Shown here piece by piece: positions 49,086-60,824 of a stretch of DNA of 64,000 bases. The position numbers were made by a program, and so were the translations under genes. This DNA is from Nicotiana tabacum (taxonomy: Eukaryota > Streptophyta > Magnoliopsida > Solanales > Solanaceae): contig NC_134097.1 of assembly GCF_000715075.1 (NCBI RefSeq), forward strand, positions 129,392,997-129,456,996, given 5' to 3'. The notes beneath the pieces are model-generated. The model was not told the origin of the DNA, ran no database searches, and worked only from the letters and a program-made list of their open reading frames with translations. Position 1 is the first letter of the stretch. Every line of letters starts with the position of its first letter.

Positions 49086-51387
49086 TGTCACGCCCCGAAC
49101 CTGGGGGACGAGACCGGCACCCGGTGCACCCAATGCCTCACCTATCATTGCGTACCAACTTGCAACTAAGGGATTCTGAACATATGATGTCATACTTTTG
49201 GCCATGGGCCACATTGCAAGACGACAACGAATGCTGACTAAATATCAATATAAAACTTGGCCGACAAGGCTATCATATTTATTACAGCTGACAAACCAAC
49301 CATATATATATATGCAAGGCCTGAAAGCCCAACGTACTGCACTAACTGATAAGATATATCCACAAGCCTCTACTAATGCTGTGATCGGAACAGCTCTCCG
49401 ACCTACTCATGACATATATACGTATATATACAAGATATACATAAAGTTCTAGACCCGGAAACTCCGAAAGGCATGGAGCTTACCAATCAAGCTGAACTCG
49501 GGCAACACTTATTGAAGAGGCCTACTCGTCTATCTGTCTGACCTGCACGCATGAAATGCAGTGCCCCCACAAAAGGGACGTCAGTACAAAATAATGTACT
49601 GAGTATGGAAGGCAATATACTGTAGTTGAAACTAAATTGATAATATCATAACTGCAAGTAGCTGGAAGTCAAAGATAATCTGAAGATATGCTTACCTGCT
49701 GATACCGACTCAATTCTCTCAATATAGTAAGTAAAATAGATGTCCGGCCCTATAAGGCTCGGTATACATATATATCTGTTCTGCCGTAGTAGGCTCGCTC
49801 ATAAGCGCTCGGCTATACTAGGCTCTGTATCTCGACCAACTAGGCTCGCTCATATGCGCTCGGCCACAGTAGGATCGTCATATAACTTACCATCTGATCA
49901 GAGGTTGCCCAATAGGGACCTGCCCATCGATTATAGCTCGATGGTAATGAAAATACTTTTAATACTGTATATATGTAAACTCTCTACTCTCTTGACTGGA
50001 AGAAGGAAATACTCAATTGAATATAAAGTCCCGATAAAGAGAATATTGTAACTTACAATACTAGGAAGATATACGCAATTCGCGAGACTAACAAAATATA
50101 CGTAAATTTCGGGATATGAATGTAATGACGAGATCATGCCAAATGAAAGAACAACTTAGCCTTAACATACCCGACACGTCAATGTCCTGGACCCTCTCCA
50201 TCCATTAATTTCCTCAAGGCCAAGTTTCCACTCCATTAAGTTCACCTTCGGTAGAGGATTCATTGAAGCTGGATGAGATGCAACAATAGGAAGCACAACA
50301 ACATGCAGAACTTGTTTATGAGCTAATGATTGGTGGGTTGTTTTAATTTACCACGAGCTCAATCACTGGAGAAATACTACGTTCAATTATCACAAAATGA
50401 AGCACTATCAATACAGTAACTCTTGCTGTTTAACTCACTATCTCATCAAGAACAACATTTTCTAGCAATTGCAGAACAAGCACATCATCACCAATCTGCG
50501 ATAAACAAGAACAAACAACTCTAACAACTGATTTGAAGGTTCCACGAATTGACTTCCCTTCATGCTTCTTAGTAGGATAGATTTTCTTTGCCAATTTCTT
50601 TTGCAGTAATCCTTCTATCAGTTTCTCTTCTTATTGACTGTTAAATTACTAATCAATAAACTAGGGAATCATTCTATTTTTTGTCCAATATCATTATCAT
50701 TATAAGCAATGTAACATACTGACCATAACATTTGCTCTATTTTTCTAAAAAGGACATGACTCATGTTCTATATTTGCCACGTAATAGTGTGACTTTAATA
50801 GTCACTTATTTGGTTTGTGGCATGATGCCACGTTATGGGGTGGGGTGGAATAATTAATCTTATCCAATAATCAATTTAATTAATTAGTTAATGATCCGTT
50901 ATCCGGTAATTAACCATTTACCCGTATAATTAAAAATTATTCTCACTTACTTAAAATACTACTCACCTTTCACATTCCATATACACCTTACTATTTTAGT
51001 CATGTGGTACTTTGTATGGCACTAGTCCATAAATACCGGGTATTTTAGCTCGGGCCGTATTTTACCCCAACATGCCAAATTTTGACAAAAAATTGTTTTC
51101 TTCGATATTACTTACCCTCTTACCTTCACGAATTTACTCATCACTTATAATCCTTATAATCCCCAAATAATCTTTTCCTTAGACTGATGTCAATTACCTT
51201 ACGACAAATTCAACATACATTACTGCAGGGTGCAACATCGTCGTAACTTATTACTGCGAAGTGTAACACCACTGTAATATATTACTGCAGAGGGTGACAT
51301 CATCGTAACATATTACTGCAGAGCATAACATTGTCATATTATAATACTACGGGATGTAATATTGACGTAATATTGCAGGGTGTAACA
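49086..51387 (-). repeat. 5' LTR of element A
   Basis: 2302 bp, from TGTCACGCCCCGAACCTGGG to GGGTGTAACA on the plus strand. It differs from its partner by scattered substitutions, many of them C/T or G/A. Confidence 0.92.
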
Positions 51388-51392
51388 TAAAC

Positions 51393-51894
51393 CATATTGG
51401 CTTATCAAACTTTTGGTATAGATCAAATTTAGATTTTATTTATATCATAGCTAAGGAATGTATTCTTATCTCTTTCATTGGCCACTGTCAATAAAGATAT
51501 CCTTTATTTATTACCACCTTAATATCATAGGAATATGGATAATTGTGCAGCTCTATAATTCCTTCTTTTTCTCTAAAACTTGATATTATATCTACTTTTG
51601 GAAAAGAATCAAATAGAGAAATATTTGTTTGAGCTACTCTACTCTATAAACTTGAATTTACATCTCTTTCACTGAAATGATTTTGTTTGGAATCTTAAAA
51701 ACCATTTTATAATGTCCTACCTAGCTGATTCAATCCGTTTTGTTTTATTCTATTTTTTTATCTATAAGTAGATTAAGTAGCAATGACGCTATATAGATGG
51801 TGACCCCCAACAAATATCAACTTTTCTTGCACGCCACTACTCTTTTTATTTCTTAAAAAAAAGTGCATCCTAAACTAAGATACGAGATGTAACA
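51393..51894 (-). repeat. Left (3') LTR of element B, part 2
   Basis: It matches 54890-55395: ATATTGGCTTATCAAACTTT through TACGAGATGTAACA. Confidence 0.9.
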
Positions 51895-52365
51895 TCTTTT
51901 CCCCCTTTAGAACATTCGTTCTCGAATGTTAACTCTTACAGATTTACAAAATTTTTACTAGGGTCTCCTCTGTAAATTAAACTAAAACCCAACCTCTATC
52001 TGATGTCTCGACTATTCACAACCTTTTGTACTTGAGTATCTCGTATCTTCTTCACCTTTACATGATGTACCTTTCAATATCGCATCGTGTCTTCTGTTTC
52101 TTTCATAACCTTCCTTCCACATTACTCCTTAAAGCTCTACTGTGATACCTGCACCTCTGGTGCATACAAAATCTGGCGAAAGTTTCATACTGGTTTCTTA
52201 CGACTCAGCTCTATGGCACGATCTGGAAACAAAAGAAGGGTAACATTTTCTAAATGCCCTATAGCCTCTCAATTATAAATGTGGCATGCAACACACCCAT
52301 AAGTGAGAATCTACTAGGCACGGCTTTGTAGACTCCTTAGGACACGACCCGCTCTGATACCACTT
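51895..52365 (-). other. Deleted interior of element B
   Basis: 471 bp. It keeps the purine tract (minus AAAGGGGGAAAAGA) and the primer site (minus TGGTATCAGAGC at 52351-52362). Between them is a segment matching A near 46370-46590 and E near 62170-62390. Confidence 0.8.
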
Positions 52366-55300
52366 TGTCACGCCCCGAACCTGGGGAGGCATGGCTGGCA
52401 CCCGGTGCCGTAGTGGCCAGATCGAACTACTATGTAACTCATTCTTTCCTTTTATAAATATCATGGGCTAACATGGCCACAACTCATAATGCATAATTGT
52501 AAGTAGACAACATTGTATCACTGAACCATATTTCTTAAAACATGAATACATATAGGCCTTCAAGGCCTCTGACATACTGTACAAAATGAACCTCTGTCTA
52601 TAAAGTCTCTAAGATTATTCGATATTAAATGGGACAGGGTACCGGCCTACCCATACGTCTGTAGTAAAACTCTGACACGATGACTCATAGACTTGGCTGT
52701 ACTCCGAATGAGATGGAGTCTTACCGATCATTCGTTGAATGCCAATCTCGTTTACTATGAGGGCTCATCAAACTGATTATCTATACCCGCAGACATGAAT
52801 GCAGCGTCCCCAAGAAAAGGACGTCAATACAAATAATGTACTGAGTATGTAAGGTAGAACTGAAACATAACAATAAGTTAATATTTATTTAAAGACATAT
52901 AAGAATCAACCTGTAAGTCTAGATAACTGTGAAAATCTTGAAATACTTATAGTGTTATGCATATGCATATGAATGTGATACCATGCATAGGTATATGCAT
53001 TCATAACATCATCAAGCCTCTGAGGGCATCCCATCATATCATCTCGGCACTGTGGGCAAATCATCAACGTATGCCAGCTGATCAAGTGGTGGTGTGTATA
53101 TAACACCGTAACCTTTTCCCATATCCCATATACATATATATACATATATATAGGCGTATATAATGCCATCTGGTCATGGGTCAATGTGCTTGTATAAATG
53201 TATGAAATGCATATCGTATACCAACTGATCAAGTGGTGGTGCATATATAACGCCATAAAATTTCCCATATCCCATATACATAGATATATACACGTATATA
53301 ATGCCATCTGGTCATGGGTCAATGTGCATGTATAAATGCTGCATGTATAAATGCATGAAATGCATATGAAATATATTAATAAAATTTTTCAGTACGTCAT
53401 AAGGCCATTATGCCTCTGATTAATATCACGAAATAAACTTTATCAAGTTACGTATTTTTTGAAACCCATGAACAGATGATAAAATAATATGATACATGGG
53501 GAATCATGAACGTAAGTATTTCTAATATTTCTATGAATAGAGTTATGTATGGAAATTGTGCATTTGCTCGTTTCGTTTGTGTCGTATAGATCATGCCAAA
53601 ATAAAGAAGGGATAGCCTAACATACTTGAGCCGGTTCTCTGGACAATCCCTTTAACACACGACAATCATGACAAAACATGTGACGGAAAGACCGGAGTAG
53701 GAAAAAAATCCGCATGATATTCTTGGAAGAGGTTGCACTGTACTCCTTTAGAGTCGCAAAATTTCACGTTGCTTAAGATTAGTGAGTTGAACAGATTTGC
53801 ATTACCTTTGCCTCTTTGAATGTACAGTTCCATATTTAAATCCACCGCCACAAAATACAAAATAGTTAGCCACTTTGAATATGAAGTCTACGGTGTCAAC
53901 ATTGGCTTTGCCAAGTCATTAGAACACAAATCCAAGCTCTTGAACATGTCCAGCCAGCTTAGGTTGCCCATCTAATCCATCTAGTCAGGAATAAATCTCA
54001 TGTGAAGAGTGGTGATAATTTTCACAAGCAGCAAACTGGTGGATTTTTTTTTTCTATTTGAAATTTTCCAACATAATTACTACCTTCAGTAGATTATTTT
54101 CTCTTTATTTTCTAATGAAACCTCCGGCAAAGTACCTACTTCTATTGTAATTTTGTGTTGACAACTCTAATATTCTTTAATTTGTTTTACAAGTAGATCT
54201 ATGTCCGAGTAATCTTGAACAACATTATGGGGATGTCAACAGTGTTATTTGTGTAGTATGCAAAGGACTTAACATGGGAGTATTCACTTGAAGTGTTGAC
54301 ATCTATGGTGGTTTGTGCTGTAACTGGCTTTTTTGCATTTATCCGCGCCACCTATCCGCTATAGACTTGTATCAAAGTTTTCTTGCTTTATTCAGCCTCA
54401 CTTATACTACTATATATCTTCATTAGTTGATTTTGTATTAGATCTTCTAGTCTCAATGTTATTTAACTCATGAAAGTGTTGATAGCTATGTGACTCTAAA
54501 ATTGTGTCCACGTCCACCTACTTGGTGATTAGTCATCCTAGCTTCTTACACGTGGATTAATGTCCACACAATTAAAAATTATCCCAAATTACTTAAAATA
54601 CTAGTTACTTTTAACACACTTTATATACCTCACTATCATGGTCATTTGGTCATATAAAATTAATACATACACTAATATTTCATTAAAACATCCATGTAAA
54701 AATACATATATTTTCTTAACTTATAATTTTCCTAACCTCATATAAAGAGTAATTTTTGTACGCTCAATTCTTAAAATGGTAAAAGATAACTTAATTTTTG
54801 GTTAATTGTACTTGCAAAAATATAAATATATCATTTTATGTAAGTAAGCTCATTAAATTAATTTTGTAATATGCGTGTCAAAGTTTGCTTAAACCATATT
54901 GGCTTATCAAACTTTTGGTATAGATCAAATTTAGATTTTATTTATATCATAACTAAGGAATGTGTTCTTATCTGTTTCATTGGCCACTGTCAATAAAGAT
55001 ATCATTTATTTATTACCACCCTAATATCATAGGAATATGGATAATTGTGGAGCTCTATATTTCCTTCTTTTTCTCTAAAACTTAATATTACATCTACTTT
55101 TGGAAAAGAATCAAATAGAGAAATGTTTGTTTGAGCTACTCTACTCTATAAACTTGATATTACATCTCGTTCACTAAAATAATTTTGTTTGGAATCTTAA
55201 AAACCATTTTATAATGTCCTACTTAGCTGATCCAATCCGTTTTGTTTTATTCAACGTTTTATCTTTAAGTAGATTAAGTAGCAATGACGCTATACTAATG

Positions 55301-55395
55301 GTGACCCCCAACAAATATCAACTTTTCTCGCATGCCACTACTATTTTTTTTTCTTATAAAAAGTGCATCCTAATACTAAGGTACGAGATGTAACA
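52366..55395 (-). repeat. Right (5') LTR of element B
   Basis: 3030 bp, uninterrupted. It includes two copies of a segment of about 155 bp around 53079-53340 (CAACTGATCAAGTGGTGGTG, CCCATATCCCATATACATA, TGCCATCTGGTCATGGGTCA). The minus-strand ORF at 52906-53322 is made by these repeats and is not a gene. Confidence 0.9.
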
Positions 55396-55400
55396 CCACC

Positions 55401-57945
55401 ATACCAATCAATATATGTCTAAATCATACTGACCATATAGGCAACTCCAGAGTAAGTGGAGTACACCAACACCTTCTGCTGGGCTGATAGCCTACAAGGA
55501 GGACTGTCAACCTGTCTATTGGGACCTGCGGGCATGGAACGCAGTTTCCCCAGTCAAAAGGGATGTCAGTACAAATAAAGTACCGAGTATGTAAGGAACA
55601 AAAAGTAGTATATAAAAGACATGAAAGAAACATGGAGTAAAGAACTCAACCTATAAGTCTGTATAGCTCTGTGAATCAAGAAACATTTATAATGTCATGA
55701 ATGTGCATATAAATGTCATATCATGCATAGGTATATGCGTTCATAATATCATCAAGCCTATGAGGGCATCCCATCATATCATCTCGTCCTTTGTGGGCGA
55801 AATCATCAACGTATACCAACTGATCAGGTGGTGGTGCATATATAACACCATAACCTTTTTCCATACCCCATATACATATAAGATATGCGTATATAACACC
55901 ATCTGGTCATGGGTCAATGTACATGTATAAATGAATACAATACATAAGAAGTAAGTCAATAAGATCTCTCGGATGTCATAAGTTCAATATGTCTTGAGTT
56001 AATATTATGAAATAAACTTGATCAACTTATGTATTATCTAAGACTCATGAACAAACGATATAATAATAGGACACATGAGGAATCAAGAACATAGGCACCC
56101 CTAGTTCTTCTATGAATAGAGTCATTTATGAAAGTTTCGTGTTTGCACGTTTTGTTTGTATCATATGAATCATACCAAAAGGAAAGAAGGGATAGCCTTA
56201 ACATACCTTAACCCCGTTGAGTCCTTAATACCCTCCAAGAAACTCTTCAAAAAACTTAACTCAATCTACCATAGCATAAGGAGATTCAAAATCAGTGCTG
56301 AGTAAAGGCTAAGTCCGCTATTAGCTCGTTCACATAAATTCGGCAGCATCTCCCCTGTAACAAGGGCCTCCTCCAATACCATATACCAACAACAACAATC
56401 ATAAAAATCCATTAACATATAAATATCAATAACAAGATACCATATAATAACAACAAGTCATAACTACTTCACGACGAGCGGCAAGATCCGATTGAAATCC
56501 GTATACGCCACATCACCCCTTACAGACTTCTTACTTTAACTTAATAGTATCATTAACATGATAATGAAGTAATTCATCAATGATTCCAACCTTATACCAT
56601 ATATTTATAACAAAGTAAATAATCCACAACTCCAACTATCCTCAATTAACAACTTTATTCACTAGTTCATGTCTAGTCCATCCATTTAACTTAATCAATA
56701 TCAAGATAACCTTAAGCACATGCAAGAACACAATATAAATACCTCATACAGTAGCTTCAATTAAAATACAAGTTATATTTAGCTTACAATAACCCTCAAT
56801 GGCAATACAACACCATAGAAATGACTTGAAGCCAATCTTCACTTCCAATCTCAAGTTTCATATGTTTCTTTCACCAATTCACTTGATAAACATATAGACA
56901 TGCATAACAACAGAAACCATATCATAATCAAGTTATCTTTCCCATTTTCAAGCCATATATATATATATATATATAGCCTTAAAACAACCCAACAAAAGAT
57001 AACAACATCTCTTCCTCTTTTAAGTGCTATCTTGTAATCTTTCACTCCAACACCACAACCAACATGTAATTAACCTTAAACACCATAAAAAGGATGTTAA
57101 ACATACCTTAGTCAGTAGATAAATTTCTAACCCCAATTTTAACTTAGCTCACCATCATCCTTATTCACTTCACAACACCATAGAGGGGTTATTCTTCACC
57201 TTTTGCTAACTTTGATATTGGATTATGGTGTATTTTTTTAAAATTTGTTCGGAGCCTTGGGGGAGCTGTTTGGGAGGGCTTGGAGAGTGTGAGGATGTAT
57301 GGATGATGAAAAATGAGCAAATCTCATCCAAAAAAATAGATAAAAAAAGTGAAGGCCGACCACCGACCAAGTGGGTCCCATAGGGGTTCTTGCGTAGTCT
57401 CGTAAAAATGCAAATATATCTCTACATAGATGTAATATTGACAAATAGTTTAATGCGTTAGAAACTAGACTCATATATATTAAATTTTTTAGGTGGATCA
57501 CCCAATAATTCAAAGTACATTGGGAGAAAATCTCAGCTATATTTGACCGAATTTTCAGCACATTTATTAATGTAACTTGTGATGACCTTTGCCAACTTTT
57601 GTTCCACAACTTGCTTGACTTCAAAACGTAATAAACTACTATCATACAACTTAAATAACTCATAAAATAACCTTCTAATCATGTTAAGCACCCTATTCTT
57701 ATAACAAAAGTACAAGTTATAATATTCCCAACTGTCGACTTTTGACGAGACTTATTTTCTTCAATCAGTTTAGCTTCTAAGACTTCCAACCCTCTTGGTA
57801 CTTGTTATTCATGATTTTAGATATTTGTAACCTCCATGGTAACATGATTAACTTACTTTATGTACTTTCAAAGATGATCTCATTTCTGAGCTTACATCAA
57901 TTGACTTACGACGTACTCTCACGCACAAAAATATGGGGTGTAACA
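55401..57945 (-). repeat. LTR C, main part
   Basis: This continues 40075-40413 after element B. It has blocks in common with LTRs of A and B (for example GGGATGTCAGTACAAATAAA, CATCAAGCCTATGAGGGCAT) and a short AT microsatellite near 56945-56970. No gene is recognised; the minus-strand ORFs at 56851-57715 have no family features. Confidence 0.7.
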
Positions 57946-58081
57946 TTTGTGGACATAATTACCTCAATAACCATCAAAGTTATGCTGAATCGTGGGATGA
58001 TGCACATTTAGGTAAAGGTTACCTCGATAACGTACGTTTCTACCAACTTCTCGGTGACACAAAGTTATGTCACCAGAAAGT
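57946..58081. other. Short spacer between LTR C and LTR D
   Basis: It contains two related segments (ATTACCTCAATAAC and GTTACCTCGATAAC) and nothing else recognisable. Confidence 0.5.
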
Positions 58082-58695
58082 TGTAACGACTCGGTCGGTT
58101 ATTTTGAGAGTTGTAGCATCGTTCCCCTATTTACTGTTCATTTTATGCTTTATAGTTATTATATGACTTATCGGGTTAGTTGGCTCAGGTTCGAAGATTT
58201 TTTAGAATGAATTGAGACACTTAGTATCAAGGTTGAAATCTTAAGTTAAAAAGGTTGATTGGATGTTGACTTATGTGTAAATGACTCAGAATAGAGTTTT
58301 GATGGTTTCTTTAGCTCTGTTGGGTGATTTTGAACATAGGAGCGTGTCCGGATTGTGATTTGGAGGACCGTAGTTAAATTAGGCTTGAAATGGAAAAAGT
58401 TGGATTTTTGAAAAGTTTGACCGAAAGTGGACTTTGTGATATCGGGGTAGTATTGGAGTTCCGGAAGTTGCAATAGGTTTATGTTGTCATTTGTGACTTG
58501 TGTTCAAAATTTGGGATCAATCAGACATGATTTGATAGGTTTCGGCGTCATTTTTAGAAGTTGAAAATTCCTTAGTTCATCAGGCTTGAATCTATGTGCG
58601 ATCTGTATTTTTGATATTTTTGAGGTGATTTGAGGGCACGACTAAGTTCGTATCTTGTTTTAGGACTTTTTGGTATGTTTGGTTGAGGTCCCGGG
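58082..58695 (+). repeat. LTR D, plus orientation, cut by element E
   Basis: It starts TGTAACGACTCGGTCGGTTA and matches 63295 onward (TGTGACGACCCGACCGGTCA) through TGTTGGGTGATTTTGAACAT, TAGGAGCGTGTCCG, GTTCCGGAAGTTG and TTGAGGTCCCGGG. This start is typical of Del/Tekay LTRs in Solanaceae. The rest lies beyond element E, outside the window. Confidence 0.8.
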
Positions 58696-60824
58696 TGTCA
58701 CGCCCCGAACCTGGGGGGTGAGATTGGCACCCGATGCCTCACTTATGCTTGCATACCAACTTACGACTAAGGGACTATGAATATATGATATCATACTTTG
58801 GCCATGGGCCACATTGCAAGACAATTACGATTGTTGACGAAATATCAATATAAAGCTGGGGCAACAAGGCCATCGTACTTACTACAGCTGACAAACCAAC
58901 CAAATATACATACAAGGCCTACAAGCCCATCATGCTACACTAACTGACAAAATATGTCTACAAGCCTATACTGCTGGATATACTTTGATCGGAACAGGGG
59001 CCCAACCTACTCATAACGTATATACGTATATACACTAGATGTACATAAAGCTCTAGACCTGGCAACTCCGAAGAGCATGGAACTTACTAATCAAGCTAAA
59101 CTCGGGCAACACCTAATAAGGAGATCTACCCGCCTGTCTGTCTAAACCTGCACGCATGAAATGCAGTGCCCCTAGAAAAAAGGACGTCCGTACGAAATAA
59201 TGTACCGAGTATGTAAGGCAATATACAGAAAGCTGAAACTGCACTGATAATATAATAACTGAAAGCAACTAGAAGTCAAAGATAATCTGAAGATATGCTT
59301 ATCTGTTGATACTAACTCAACTCTCTCAATATAGTAAGTAAAATAGATGCCCGACCCTATAAGGCTCGGTATATATATATAACTGCTCTACCATAGTAGG
59401 CTCGCTCATAGGTGCTCGACCATACTAGGCTCTGTATCTCAACCAACTGGGCTCACTCATAGGCGCTCGGCCACAGTAGGCTCGATATATAACTTACCAT
59501 CTGATCGGAGGTTGCCCAATATGGGCCTGCCCATCGATTATAGCTCGATGGTAATGAAAATTTTGTAATACTGTATATATGAACTCTCTGATCTCTTGAC
59601 TAGAAGAAGGAAATACTCAATTGAATATGAAGTCCCGATAAGGAGAATACTGTAACTTACGAGACTAGAAAAATATACGTAAATTCCGGGATATGAATTT
59701 TTCTTTATGCCTCATTATAAAACTTGTGTAATGACGAGATCATACCAAAATAAATGAAGAGCTTAGATTTAACATATCTGAGTCGATGCTTTTGACAATC
59801 CCTCTAACAAGCGTTAATTAAGACAAAACATGTGACGACAAGATTGGAGTAGGAAAAATCTGTATGATATTCCTTGAGAAAGATTGCACCGTATTCCCTT
59901 AGAATCGCAAAATTCCGTTGCTATAGCATTGTAAAGGGTCGCATGAATTTTTTTGGAGAATTCCACCTGTAATCTCCGACAAGCATTTCCATTCCCGGTA
60001 GAGTTAAGTTATAAATGTTTCCTAACTTCAGAGTGTACGAGATCTGACAAAATAAAACAGTAACATAGTATTGTGACTTGTCGTGTAGACAGTCCCGTCT
60101 CGCCACAAAAATGTGACGACTTTAAGAGAACCCATTCATGAGTGCTGAATTTTGCGAAGAGAATAAATTAATGGTGTAAAATCTTGGAAGGCACTATAAC
60201 AAAGGTATCCATAATTAGTTCTATAAAATCTTGGAGAGTGACCACCAAATCGTGGGCATCATCTAGTAGCTTACATACATCAAAATGACCAGCCATGCTA
60301 TTGCATCCCCTTAAAATTCCATCCATGCTACTATACTTCTTAATGATTTGTTTCTTCCTATGTAATACAGATGTTGCAATTGCATAAAGCAATATCCAAG
60401 AATCCTTACGTGTAACAAGATATGTCTTATGACTCATTTTGCATGTTTTGCCACTTGGCTTAGCTTATGCCATGTGGCAGTCCGAAATAATCCTTATCCA
60501 CATAATTAAGAATTATCTCAAATTATTTAAGATACTACTTACTTTTAACACACTTTATACATCCTATCATCATGGTCATACATTACCTTATATGGCACTA
60601 GTCCAAAAATATCGGGCATTTTAGCTCAGGCCATATTTTATCCCAACATGCCAACTTTGACGAAACCTATTTTCTTTGATTTGCTTACCCTCACACCTTC
60701 ACTAATTTACTCATTACTTGTTTGAAATATCATAATGCTTATAATCTCAAAATAATCTCATTCCCGAACTTACGTTGATTAACTCATGACGAAACTTAAA
60801 CGTACAAAAATGCGGGATATAACA
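58696..60824 (-). repeat. 3' LTR of element E
   Basis: 2129 bp, from TGTCACGCCCCGAACCTGGG to GCGGGATATAACA. It shares GCTCGCTCATAGGTGCTCG-type repeats with element A near 59398-59485. The part at about 59700-60460 diverges from A and in places resembles the B LTR (GTGACGACAAGATTGGAGTA). Confidence 0.85.

Larger units (their letters stand above)
43088..51387 (-). mobile_element. Element A: Del/Tekay-like LTR element without coding capacity, nested in B
   Basis: LTRs lie at 43088-45378 and 49086-51387, with an interior of 3.7 kb. Flanks are TATAC (43083-43087) and TAAAC (51388-51392), a 5-bp duplication with one mismatch. The uninterrupted target, GTTTGCTTAAACCATATTGG, is preserved in B's right LTR at about 54884-54903. 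It has the primer site on the minus strand and a purine tract next to the 3' LTR. No gag or pol ORF remains. Confidence 0.88.
40414..55395 (-). mobile_element. Element B: LTR retrotransposon with most of its interior deleted, split by element A
   Basis: The left LTR is 40414-43087 plus 51393-51894; the right LTR is 52366-55395 (about 3.0-3.2 kb). The interior is only 51895-52365. Target duplication CCACC lies at 40409-40413 and 55396-55400, exact. Primer site and purine tract are kept. The LTRs carry runs of CCCATATACATATAT-type repeats and GGTCATGGGTCAATGTGCAT. It contains no coding sequence. Confidence 0.85.
40075..57945 (-). mobile_element. LTR C (Del/Tekay-like), split by element B
   Basis: The two parts 40075-40413 and 55401-57945 form one LTR of about 2.9 kb, from TGTCACAACCC to GGGGTGTAACA. 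The sequence reads on smoothly when B and one copy of CCACC are removed. No partner LTR or internal region is visible, so it looks like a solo LTR. Its flanks, TTCAT and TTTGT, match only weakly as a target duplication. No genes are present. Confidence 0.7.

Noticed and set aside
52906..53322. Repetitive minus-strand ORF of 138 codons
   Set aside because: It is produced by tandem repeats inside the LTR of element B, and indels break it in the other LTR copy.
57238..57663. Minus-strand ORF of 141 codons
   Set aside because: It lies inside LTR C and has no recognisable domain or gene structure.
40075..57945. Possibility that the CCGAACCTGGGG repeats are a host gene family or satellite array
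   Set aside because: LTR boundaries, initiator-Met primer sites, purine tracts and target duplications explain them as nested retrotransposons.
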